Position numbers and translations under genes: made by a program
Assembly (NCBI GenBank): GCA_049472395.1
Contig: JBLIRR010000099.1
Span: 1 to 5,774, forward strand
Source of the DNA: JBLIRR01 sp049472395
GTDB taxonomy: Bacteria > SZUA-182 > DTGQ01 > JBLIRR01
Direction: 5' to 3'
DNA: 5,774 bases
Shown here: positions 1 to 5,112 of the stretch, in pieces
Layout: the number at the start of each line of letters is the position of its first letter
Position numbering within the stretch: position 1 is the first letter of the stretch
Notes under the pieces: model-generated
Databases searched by the model: none
What the model saw: only the letters and a program-made list of their open reading frames with translations
What the model was told of the DNA's origin: nothing

Positions 1-234
1 ATATCGAGTTTTTTGATAATTTTCAAATGATGCTAGAAATGCTATAACGTATTGATATCGTTTAATGATGACATTTTTACAACCCACAACTTTGCCCTCT
101 GTAATTTTAATGAACGTAGGGATGTTTCCCCGAAGATCAATGAGAGTATGAAGTTTTAATCCGTGGTATACGCCAATGGCAATATACAATAATCCAAAAT
201 TAGAATTGCTGGGATGAGTGTTGATATTTTTATT
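1..234 (-). pseudogene. IS4-family transposase, internal fragment (decayed, runs off the window)
   Basis: Read on the minus strand, this stretch is open from the window edge back to a stop at 235-237. It encodes GVYHGLKLHTLIDLRGNIPT followed by FIKITEGKV. This closely matches the conserved core of IS4-family DDE transposases, where 'KLHTLLDLRGNIPTFI.ITDGKVHDVN' precedes the second catalytic Asp region. After the GKV the match fades: the usual HDVN is replaced by a VGCKN-like string. No start codon, upstream DDE region or inverted repeat is visible. I read it as an internal piece of a transposase that is no longer functional; the rest, if present, lies left of position 1. It is divergent from the toxin-antitoxin operon. 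The family assignment rests on motif memory only. Confidence 0.7.
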
Positions 235-249
235 CTAATAACTTATTAT
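221..249 (+). promoter_or_regulatory. Putative sigma70-type promoter of the toxin-antitoxin operon
   Basis: TTGATA at 221-226 and TATTAT at 244-249 are each one base from the -35 and -10 consensus and are separated by exactly 17 bases. They point toward the antitoxin start at 317, leaving a leader of about 60 bases. The -35 box lies within the open frame of the decayed IS4 fragment, so the promoter may have arisen at, or been brought by, the element's edge. The surrounding AT richness makes chance matches easy. No clear palindromic operator was found in the leader. Confidence 0.5.
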
Positions 250-316
250 TTTAAATGGGAAGAAAATAAAAAACTAACACTGACAGATTGTAAGACATAC
301 AAAAGGAGGCAACAAT

Positions 317-571
317 ATGCCCTGGCAATTAAAAATTGAGTTTCCTGAGGTGATTGCGGATGCCCTTCAAGAAACGCGGGAACAATTCGAACAAGAAGCC
401 AAAATGGCAATGGCGGTAAAACTGTATGAAATGAAGCGCCTTTCTTCGGGCATGGCTGCTAAAATCTTAAAGATGGATCGTGTTTCTTTTCTGCTTGCTT
501 TGCATCGGTATGGAGTGTCCGCCATTGATCTGAGTGAAAAAGAGCTTTTAGAAGATATGAAAAATGCCTAA
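317..571 (+). CDS. UPF0175 family antitoxin
   Basis: The 84-residue product has the layout of UPF0175 proteins: a short N-terminal strand (MPWQLKIEFPEVIADAL), a charged helix (about residues 18-39) and a helix-turn-helix-like segment around residues 40-66, with LSSGMAAKIL and the family's characteristic HRYGVS end. Members are usually encoded directly upstream of a DUF3368 protein and are taken to be the antitoxin, probably also a DNA-binding autorepressor. The start is secure: AAAAGGAGG ends at 309, seven bases before ATG. The stop codon TAA shares its last A with the ATG of the next gene, indicating translational coupling. Length is normal for the family. The family is recognised from sequence; activity and autoregulation are inferred from family context. 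Confidence 0.9.
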   Translation: MPWQLKIEFPEVIADALQETREQFEQEAKMAMAVKLYEMKRLSSGMAAKILKMDRVSFLLALHRYGVSAIDLSEKELLEDMKNA

Positions 572-1071
572 TGCCTAATAAGGATGAGATAGTCATAAAT
601 ACAGGGCCTATCATTGCTCTTGTCGCTGCTTTAGGTGATTTAAGGATTTTACAGTCACTTTATAATAGAGTGCTCGTACCAGCAGAGGTATGTCAGGAGG
701 TGCTAGAGAATGGCCCGGATAGATTTGCTGTTGCTCAATTTGAAAATGCCAGTTGGCTGCAGAAATGGCCGGATCTACTTGATATTCCTCTATTTCTCAG
801 CAATTGTCTTGATATTGGGGAAGCATCTGTTATCCATCTGGCCTTAAGCGAAAAAATCCAGACAGTTTGTATTGATGAGGCTGTGGGAAGGCGTGTTGCA
901 CGATTGAATGGTCTTATATTAACTGGCTCTGTTGGCATATTGCTTCGTGCTAAACAAGAAGGTCATTTATTATCCATTAGAGATGCTGTTCAACGCATGA
1001 AAGATCATGGTATCTGGCTTAGTGAGAGGGTTATCACGTTTACCCTTAACCAAGCTGGTGAAGAAGATTAA
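571..1071 (+). CDS. DUF3368 family PIN-like toxin
   Basis: The 166-residue product is a DUF3368 protein, a branch of the PIN-domain ribonuclease fold. Visible landmarks: the N-terminal strand IVINTGPIIAL (residues 7-17), AEVCQEVL (38-45, with acidic E43), LDIGEASVIHLA (80-91, the usual PIN acidic signature with D81 and E84), CIDEAVGRRVAR (100-111, D102) and the family's TGSVGILLRAKQEG (118-131). The first acidic residue of classical PIN domains is Asn here (N10), a form I recall as common in this family. It likely acts as the toxin neutralised by the upstream UPF0175 protein. There is no Shine-Dalgarno of its own; the one-base TAATG overlap implies translation by coupling. RNase activity and target are unproven for this family as a whole. 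Confidence 0.9.
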   Translation: MPNKDEIVINTGPIIALVAALGDLRILQSLYNRVLVPAEVCQEVLENGPDRFAVAQFENASWLQKWPDLLDIPLFLSNCLDIGEASVIHLALSEKIQTVCIDEAVGRRVARLNGLILTGSVGILLRAKQEGHLLSIRDAVQRMKDHGIWLSERVITFTLNQAGEED

Positions 1072-1122
1072 ATAGCCACAATTTCAGAACAAGTCTTGAA
1101 CTTTAACCTCTCGAATAACGAG

Positions 1123-1170
1123 TAACGAGGGGTCTAACGAGGGGTCAAGCTAAGGAGGGGTCAGGTCTTT
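1123..1170 (+). repeat. Three 12-bp GGGGTC-type direct repeats, REP-like, upstream of a RAYT remnant
   Basis: TAACGAGGGGTC occurs at 1123-1134 and immediately again at 1135-1146, and a one-mismatch copy (TAAGGAGGGGTC) at 1151-1162 that runs on into AGGTCTTTT. A partial unit (TAACGAG, 1116-1122) precedes the first copy. The string GGGGTCAGGTCTT is one I associate with the flanks of RAYT/Y1 transposase genes in several bacterial phyla, and a RAYT remnant follows about 50 bases later. Nearby CTCG...CGAG pairs (around 1108-1130) could fold into a small hairpin, as REP sequences do. The repeat is directly visible; the REP interpretation is inference. Confidence 0.65.
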
Positions 1171-1216
1171 TATTATAAGTTTTTTGTAATATATCCATAC
1201 AAAGGCTATTAACTAT

Positions 1217-1315
1217 TATGCTCTTGCTGGTTATAATTTTATTAACGTGCCAGACCGCTGAGTACACAATCGTGTGGGGCGCATTTTTCAAGGAAAGTTT
1301 AAATCTATTCTTTGA
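1217..1315 (+). pseudogene. RAYT (REP-associated tyrosine transposase, Y1_Tnp) remnant
   Basis: One plus-strand frame reads YALAGYNFIN at its start, and from 1271 RVGRIFQGKFKSIL. This matches the conserved RAYT segment 'GYAxYFNRRHRRVGHLFQGRYKSIL' that lies between the catalytic region and the 'ELxRYIHLNP' motif. It is interrupted by an in-frame TGA at about 1259-1261 and ends at TGA 1313-1315. The HUH and catalytic Tyr regions are missing, so it cannot be functional. The assignment rests on about 14 well-matched residues plus the adjacent GGGGTC repeats. Confidence 0.6.
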
Positions 1316-1566
1316 AAATCATTAAAAAACTCAAAGATAAAAGTGCTTCGCTTTAAAATTTACCAAGGAGAGTTACGAGGATACATACTTTGCATATACA
1401 GCCTGTTGAGATACTGCACGCAGAAATTCCTAATTTTAGGTTACAGGATAAATGATATGGCATATTATACGGATTACCATCATAGCCCCGAGTATCCCAA
1501 GACACATCTTCAAGGATTAACAATATTCACCTGTATGATAATCAACTATGAATAACGAACCTTTTG

Positions 1567-2127
1567 CTAAAAAGATGGTAAAATTTTTTTCAATTGCTCA
1601 CTGAACTGATATTTAAGATCTGCAATGTTTTTGCACGTGGTGTGGAAATGTTCCAGTTCTTTCAATTTACTCTTGAAAGCGAAAAGACTTTTAGTGTCTT
1701 GTTCTTTGAGGTCACCTGTATTGATAGGGGCATCTTTAAAATAGGTATATATGAAAGGCCTGTTCGTTTTTTTAAATTGGCCGAATGCCGCCTCGAACTC
1801 CTCTAAAGTAAATTTGCCAACCTTCGTAAAAAACAGCATCACAAAGATATCGGAATTGAGCACCGCATTACTATATTCATCCTGCAATCGTATTTGGGAC
1901 ATTGCGTCGATAAAGTCTTCCCACAGATCCAGTTCCAGAAAAATATTATCCTTGATGAGGCTTTTGTTTTGTCGATTGATAAAAATCTCAAATTCTCTAC
2001 GATCTTTTTCTAATTCTGCTGATGAAGCAAGGAAAATCTTAATATTTTTTATATCGTTTCCCTTTTTGGATGATGGCTTCTCTTTTTCCAAAAACTCAAC
2101 ACCAGAAAGAAGCTTACTTATTTCCAC
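1567..2127 (-). CDS. TIR-like / DUF4062-like effector domain (3' piece of the Roco remnant)
   Basis: This is the 186-residue stretch a gene caller would probably report. Its start is a GTG at 2125-2127 with no ribosome binding site, and the same frame stays open upstream to 2277, continuing a Roco linker, so the start is probably an artefact. Residues 29-115 look like a Rossmann/TIR-type fold: strand IKIFLASS, helix ELEKDRREFEIFI, a conserved LWEDFIDAMSQIRLQDEY, strand SDIFVMLFF, then KVGKFTLEEFEAAFGQF, whose Glu residues sit where TIR NADases carry their catalytic Glu, and strand RPFIYTYFKDAPI. Such domains act as C-terminal output modules of large signalling and NLR-like proteins. NAD cleavage is only a hypothesis. 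On its own the piece is unlikely to be expressed normally. Confidence 0.6.
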   Translation of the reverse strand: MEISKLLSGVEFLEKEKPSSKKGNDIKNIKIFLASSAELEKDRREFEIFINRQNKSLIKDNIFLELDLWEDFIDAMSQIRLQDEYSNAVLNSDIFVMLFFTKVGKFTLEEFEAAFGQFKKTNRPFIYTYFKDAPINTGDLKEQDTKSLFAFKSKLKELEHFHTTCKNIADLKYQFSEQLKKILPSF

Positions 2128-2141
2128 ATTTTTGAAACTTA

Positions 2142-2501
2142 CTAGGCATGGCAGATGTGTGACGTGGGTTTGTGCATTTCTAGCGTTGATGAGCGTTTTA
2201 TAATCAAATAAATAGGGCTTTTCGGAATCTTTGCACTGATTGCATACGCAGGGGACCTTTTTTTGGTTTTTAACTTTTTAAACTGTCGGTTTATCTCTTC
2301 TATCTTGCGAATTATGACTGCCCGTATATCTTCTCTCCGTTTACCGGAAACCTTTATCTGAATCAGGTTTTTTTCATTGGCTTCAATCACTTCAGCGCGA
2401 GTATCGCCAAAATCGAGCACAACACCATAGCGCCACACCAGATCATTATCAATTTCGTCTTTCATTTCTACGATAAACTGCCACAAAATTCCTGCAGGCA
2501 T
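2142..2501 (-). CDS. COR-domain C-terminal piece of the Roco remnant
   Basis: The first 80 or so of 119 residues are COR-like: MPAGILWQFIVEMKDEIDND, WRYGVVLDFGDTRAEVIEAN, and an amphipathic KRREDIRAVIIRKIEEINRQ helix. COR follows the Roc GTPase in Roco proteins and mediates dimerisation. The ATG at 2499-2501 is internal to the domain: the frame is open 14 codons further and those codons (KIEIIQFHFDYDVF) also fit COR, so this is not a natural start and no ribosome binding site precedes it. The last 38 or so residues (from RSPAY) are out-of-frame translation after the A-run shift and have no meaning. It overlaps the neighbouring frame, which is open from 2277. Confidence 0.55.
   Translation of the reverse strand: MPAGILWQFIVEMKDEIDNDLVWRYGVVLDFGDTRAEVIEANEKNLIQIKVSGKRREDIRAVIIRKIEEINRQFKKLKTKKRSPAYAISAKIPKSPIYLIIKRSSTLEMHKPTSHICHA
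2258..2264 (-). other. Seven-A homopolymer at the Roco frame break
   Basis: On the minus strand the zero frame reads ACC AAA AAA AGG at this spot. A one-base backward shift gives AAG GTC CCC TGC, which restores the Roco linker. The upper and lower frames overlap only between 2277 and 2142, and protein similarity switches within 2258-2277, so the break is in or next to this run. Explanations are a one-base deletion, a sequencing error in the homopolymer, or slippage during transcription or translation (A AAA AGG can slip). Loss of the 5' half favours plain decay. Confidence 0.65.
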
Positions 2502-2543
2502 AAAAACATCATAGTCAAAGTGGAACTGAATAATTTCAATTTT

Positions 2544-2877
2544 TCACAATTCCTTTAGAGAGGGATACATTTACGATTTTAATTTATAAGGTTTGTTGTA
2601 GGATTACATTAGCCTCAGAAAGGAGAATAAAAAACCGATAATTAATATAAGTTTGATATTTCAAGCAGACCCGAAACAGTGGCATGAGCGTTTCGATCTG
2701 TTAATCTCAACAGTTGGTAATACAATCATATGAGCTGAGATAATAGGTAAATCGGTTATATAGTAATGAAATCCGGTTGGGAGGGAAGGAAGAACTACGA
2801 TTATACAGTTGTTCTGTTTCACTGCGGCAACATTGTTGCCCCTCTGATCTTAAATAAGCATTATAAAGGAGAATGAT
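2544..2877. other. Gene-free stretch between the Roco remnant and the scramblase gene
   Basis: These 334 bases show no credible coding sequence on either strand and no recognisable Roc or COR residues continuing the remnant. They contain a hairpin (2666-2700), a second short inverted pair (ATCTCA 2704-2709 / TGAGAT 2736-2741), and near the right end the ribosome binding site of the next gene. A second GAAAGGAGAATAA string near 2618-2630 resembles a ribosome binding site but has no ATG behind it. Since the two flanking genes diverge, a promoter for the scramblase gene should lie here, but I cannot single one out. Confidence 0.5.
2666..2700. repeat. Imperfect hairpin
   Basis: CAGA-CC-CGAAAC (2666-2677) pairs with GTTTCG-A-TCTG (2690-2700): six plus four base pairs with a small internal bulge and a 12-base loop. 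No T-run follows on either strand, so it does not look like an intrinsic terminator. It lies about 180 bases upstream of the scramblase gene. It could be an operator, an RNA leader structure or a repeat family member; no function can be assigned. Confidence 0.4.
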
Positions 2878-3642
2878 ATGATTACAGCTCAAAAATGCCC
2901 AAAATGTGATTTCATTTCTGACACAGAATTTGATGATTGTCCAAAATGCGGTGTAATTGTAAGTAAATTTTTGGAAAGGGAAAAGGAACGTAAAGAGTTT
3001 GAAGAAAGCGGGATTGGGGAAGAAAATCTTCCCCAGGCAAATCTGAACGAGGCCCCAAGCCTCATGATTAAACAGCAGAAGGAATGGGGTGAAATCCTTA
3101 CCGGCTTTGAAACCAAAAACAAGTATATCATTATGGACAACTTTGGCAATCAGATGTTTCAGGCAGTAGAAGAGGGAGGCTCAATATTAACTATTATTAC
3201 ACGGAATGTTTTGAGAGCATTGCGACCATTTACAATTCATATTTTTTCACCAGAGGGGATGAATGTTTTTCTTCTAAAGAGACCTTTTCGCTTTTACTTC
3301 CATGAACTCCAGGTTTACAAATCAGATGGCGCATTATTAGGTAGGGTACAGAGGCGTTTTTCCATGCTGCGTCGAATATATACCGTTTTTGATCGACACG
3401 GAAGAGAAATATGCGAGCTCTTTGGCCCGATACTTCATCCCTGGACTTTTTTCATAAAGAAAGGCGATAAGGAACTTGGAAAAATTACTAAAAAATGGAG
3501 CGGCTTGCTTAAGGAGTCCATGACTGATGCAGACAATTTTGGCATTACTTTTCCACAAGGGATCGGCGTTGACAAGAAGGCTGTCTTATTAGGCGCTGTA
3601 TTTCTTATTGACTTTGTTCATTTTGAAAGCAAAGGAAATTAG
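2878..3642 (+). CDS. Zinc-ribbon plus scramblase/LURP-one-like domain protein
   Basis: The 254-residue product starts with a zinc ribbon, CPKC (7-10) and CPKCG (21-25), then a charged, probably coiled linker rich in Glu and Lys (about 30-75). Residues 78-250 resemble the phospholipid scramblase / LURP-one-related beta-barrel fold: KNKYIIMDNFGNQMFQAVEE, FTIHIFSPEGMNVFLLKRPF, LLGRVQRRFSMLRRIYTVFD, a Trp-containing FFIKKGDKELGKITKKWSG, SMTDADNFGITFP and a C-terminal hydrophobic helix KAVLLGAVFLIDFVHFE typical of the family. AAAGGAG (2865-2871) lies six bases before ATG, making the start firm. The family name implies lipid movement, but bacterial members are uncharacterised and may simply bind lipid or a partner. 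No signal peptide: the ribbon implies a cytoplasmic N-terminus. The gene stands alone and converges on psd. Confidence 0.85.
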   Translation: MITAQKCPKCDFISDTEFDDCPKCGVIVSKFLEREKERKEFEESGIGEENLPQANLNEAPSLMIKQQKEWGEILTGFETKNKYIIMDNFGNQMFQAVEEGGSILTIITRNVLRALRPFTIHIFSPEGMNVFLLKRPFRFYFHELQVYKSDGALLGRVQRRFSMLRRIYTVFDRHGREICELFGPILHPWTFFIKKGDKELGKITKKWSGLLKESMTDADNFGITFPQGIGVDKKAVLLGAVFLIDFVHFESKGN

Positions 3643-3845
3643 ATGCTCTTCGGCTAATATTTTAATTATAATTTCGTCTTTTTTAGTCTATATAATTCAA
3701 TAGGTTATAAAGATAGTAGAAAGATTTAGAATTTACTTTAGAATGTCTCACGTTGAAACAGTTAATATTTATATGCCATTTTACAAGAACTCCTAAAGTA
3801 TACATTTTAACCATTTTCATAAACAAAGTATTAGCCGAAGAACAT
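3643..3845. repeat. MITE-like segment bounded by 27-bp imperfect inverted repeats
   Basis: The arm at 3643-3669 (ATGCTCTTCGGCTAATA then TTTTAATTAT) matches the reverse complement of 3819-3845 (ATGTTCTTCGGCTAATA then CTTTGTTTAT) at 23 of 27 positions, including 13 identical bases in a row in the GC-richer core. The 149-base interior is very AT-rich and non-coding. Immediately outside, GGAAA occurs on the left and TTTCC on the right, so the similarity may extend a little, with a gap. The left arm begins on the first base after the scramblase stop codon. No clear target-site duplication is seen. The loop is far too long for a normal terminator. A small non-autonomous element or an inverted duplication of the gene's 3' flank are both possible. 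Confidence 0.6.
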
Positions 3846-4006
3846 CGCTTTTTCCATGGATATGTTTAATTGGTTTTATAGCATGGCAATTGACCATATT
3901 ATAAGGGTCTTTGTATACCGTCTTTGTCTCCTGTGAGTGTAGAATCGTGATCTCCTGCATCGATACAGGGGGAAGATTGGCAACTGAGTCCGAGCAGGAG
4001 GCATCT
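3846..4006. other. Short gene-free gap between the inverted-repeat segment and psd
   Basis: Together with 3643-3845 this makes a 364-base interval without a gene between convergent genes. It holds the loose inverted repeat described at 3947-4018. A plus-strand frame starting at 3911 runs antisense into the psd 3' end; it has no ribosome binding site or recognisable domain and is not supported. No T-rich terminator hairpin is evident for psd. Confidence 0.5.
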
Positions 4007-4018
4007 TTATTTGATCAC
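3947..4018 (-). repeat. Loose inverted repeat at the psd 3' end
   Basis: A contiguous GTGATCTCCTGC (3947-3958) is complementary to GCAGGA (3994-3999) and GATCAC (4013-4018), which are separated by 13 bases; the second half overlaps the last psd codons. If folded on the psd transcript it would give a 12-pair stem with a 13-base side bulge and a loop of about 35 bases. Without a T-run it is not a standard terminator but could protect the mRNA 3' end. Confidence 0.3.
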
Positions 4019-4903
4019 TGTTGCCAAACGTTCACCCATTTTAATACTGGTCTCATATCCATCTTGAGTATTTTTCATTATATCACGATCTATTTGAACT
4101 CTTTCTTTTTCGAAAAAAACAATAATTGTCGAACCGCCAAATTTAAACCAGCCTTTCTCTTGACCTTTTTTTACATCTGTCTCAGGAGTATAACTCTGAA
4201 TAATTGAACCAACCATTGTTGCCCCCACTTCACATATGAAAATATCATCAGCGTGTACGGTTCTTAACACGCTATACTCTCTTGTATTTTCCCAATAAAT
4301 CTTTATGCGATGTTTTACAGCATATGGCGAAACAGAATAATACGCTCCATTCATTGGTATTGATTGAGAAATTCGCCCATCTGCCGAAAAATGAAATCGA
4401 TGGTAATCCATTGGGGCCAAACGTACGATCAGTAATATTCCCCCAACATATTTGTCTCTCAACGAGTGTTCAGGTAAAAAATCCTCAAGAGAGAATTTTT
4501 GCCCTTTGGCAAAAAACGTGTCCAGTTCATCAATTCCATTAAAGGCTAGCACTTTACCATCAGCAGGAGAGACAATGACATCAGGTTGCATATTAATTGG
4601 TCTTGCTTCTGGTTTCAATTTACGGATAAAAAATTCATTAAATGTGGTAAATTCATTAAGAGGACGAAGAGATTCATTCATATCGATTTTTAAACTCGTA
4701 ACAAAATTCGCAATCTTTGACTTTGAAGCTGGTGTATCCATTTTTTTTCCATACCATTGTGTAAAAAATTTTCTTTTTACAACACTCTGCAAAGCAAGTT
4801 TGCCAATAGGATTATGATACAACCATTGTAACCATTTTTCACACGGAACAGGTTCCTGGTGTATTTCTCCTGTTTTTCGATGAATATAGAGAATATTTTC
4901 CAT
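4007..4903 (-). CDS. psd: Phosphatidylserine decarboxylase proenzyme (class II-like, short form)
   Basis: The enzyme converts phosphatidylserine to phosphatidylethanolamine at the cytoplasmic membrane. It is made as a proenzyme that cuts itself and turns a Ser into the pyruvoyl cofactor. In this 298-residue protein the family's motifs are all present: FTTFNEFFIRKLKPEARP (85-102), SPADGKVLAF (112-121, catalytic-type D115), RLAPMDYHRFHF (161-172, H168 and H171 matching the E. coli H144/H147 pair) and FGGSTIIVFF (255-264), where cleavage should fall between G257 and S258, leaving a small alpha chain of about 41 residues. Length and the GGST motif fit the clostridial-type class II short form. ATG at 4901-4903 fits the family N-terminus; only a weak purine stretch (GGAAAAAAG) precedes it. 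No pssA neighbour is visible, so phosphatidylserine synthesis must be encoded elsewhere. Confidence 0.95.
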   Translation of the reverse strand: MENILYIHRKTGEIHQEPVPCEKWLQWLYHNPIGKLALQSVVKRKFFTQWYGKKMDTPASKSKIANFVTSLKIDMNESLRPLNEFTTFNEFFIRKLKPEARPINMQPDVIVSPADGKVLAFNGIDELDTFFAKGQKFSLEDFLPEHSLRDKYVGGILLIVRLAPMDYHRFHFSADGRISQSIPMNGAYYSVSPYAVKHRIKIYWENTREYSVLRTVHADDIFICEVGATMVGSIIQSYTPETDVKKGQEKGWFKFGGSTIIVFFEKERVQIDRDIMKNTQDGYETSIKMGERLATVIK

Positions 4904-5112
4904 CTTTTTTCCATTCTTTCAGTAAGGTATAATCCATTATAAATAATTTGGCTCTTTATGGATTCCAAGTTGATAAATTTTTATTAAAATGAGTGAATTA
5001 ATATTGATATGTGTAGAGTTATAATTAGTTGCTGTCGCTAAATTATTAAGTTAATTTTACCCATATCATTATCTTTTTATCTTTTTCAGTAAAGGAGCGG
5101 GATTATTTCTGT

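Larger units (their letters stand above)
1072..1566. other. Gene-free stretch holding RAYT/REP debris
   Basis: There is no convincing intact gene in these 495 bases. The left part carries GGGGTC repeats (1123-1170) and the middle a stop-containing RAYT remnant (about 1217-1315). An open frame at 1343-1555 on the plus strand has no ribosome binding site, no recognisable domain and unusual composition. It starts just after the RAYT remnant, and a stretch near 1370-1400 reading GELRGYILCI could be a frame-shifted vestige of the RAYT 'ELxRYIHLNP' motif. The right part, 1400-1566, shows nothing I can identify. No clear terminator was found behind either flanking gene. Confidence 0.6.
1567..2543 (-). 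pseudogene. Roco-type protein, 3' remnant: COR C-terminus + Cys linker + TIR-like (DUF4062-like) domain, frameshifted
   Basis: Two minus-strand frames join into one recognisable protein. The upstream frame is open from 2543 (a stop lies at 2544-2546) and reads FHFDYDVFMPAGILWQFIVE, then WRYGVVLDFGDTRAEV, the C-terminal half of a COR domain. Just after KLKTKK the frame is lost; the next frame continues with VPCVCNQCKDSEKPYLFDY and later VSFKNVEISKLLSGVEF, matching the linker that follows COR in bacterial Roco proteins. It then runs into a TIR-like domain (IKIFLASS...). A single -1 shift at the seven-A run (2258-2264) restores the join. The leucine-rich repeats, the Roc GTPase and the N-terminal COR half are not found upstream. 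I conclude a 5'-truncated, frameshifted gene. Domain names come from motif recognition, not a search. Confidence 0.78.

Noticed and set aside
735..938. 67-codon minus-strand open frame
   Set aside because: Shadow of the DUF3368 gene, which has the family motifs.
1123..1162. CRISPR-like array
   Set aside because: Only three 12-bp units, two directly abutting, without spacers.
1343..1555. 70-codon plus-strand open frame
   Set aside because: No ribosome binding site, no recognisable family, and it begins within decayed RAYT sequence; probably a chance frame in debris.
1751..2203. 150-codon plus-strand open frame (also 1594-1806)
   Set aside because: Antisense to the Roco remnant, whose minus-strand translation shows clear domain motifs; the plus-strand frames show none.
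2707..2892. 61-codon minus-strand open frame
   Set aside because: No ribosome binding site or domain; overlaps the leader and start of the scramblase gene on the opposite strand.
2889..3149. Minus-strand open frames within the scramblase gene (also 3337-3558)
   Set aside because: Shadows of a well-supported plus-strand gene.
3643..3845. Inverted repeat as an intrinsic terminator for the scramblase gene
   Set aside because: The loop would be 149 bases and there is no U-run directly after the right arm.
3911..4207. 98-codon plus-strand open frame entering psd
   Set aside because: No ribosome binding site; its second half is antisense to the conserved psd 3' coding region.
4282..4817. Plus-strand open frames inside psd
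   Set aside because: Antisense shadows of a strongly conserved gene.
4777..4968. 63-codon minus-strand open frame overlapping the psd start
   Set aside because: Different frame from psd with no domain; the psd N-terminus fits its own ATG at 4903.
4936..4968. Possible psd promoter, TTGGAA (4963-4968) and TATAAT (4936-4941) on the minus strand
   Set aside because: The -10 is perfect but the spacer is 21 bases and no better -35 lies at 16-18; in AT-rich DNA this is weak evidence.
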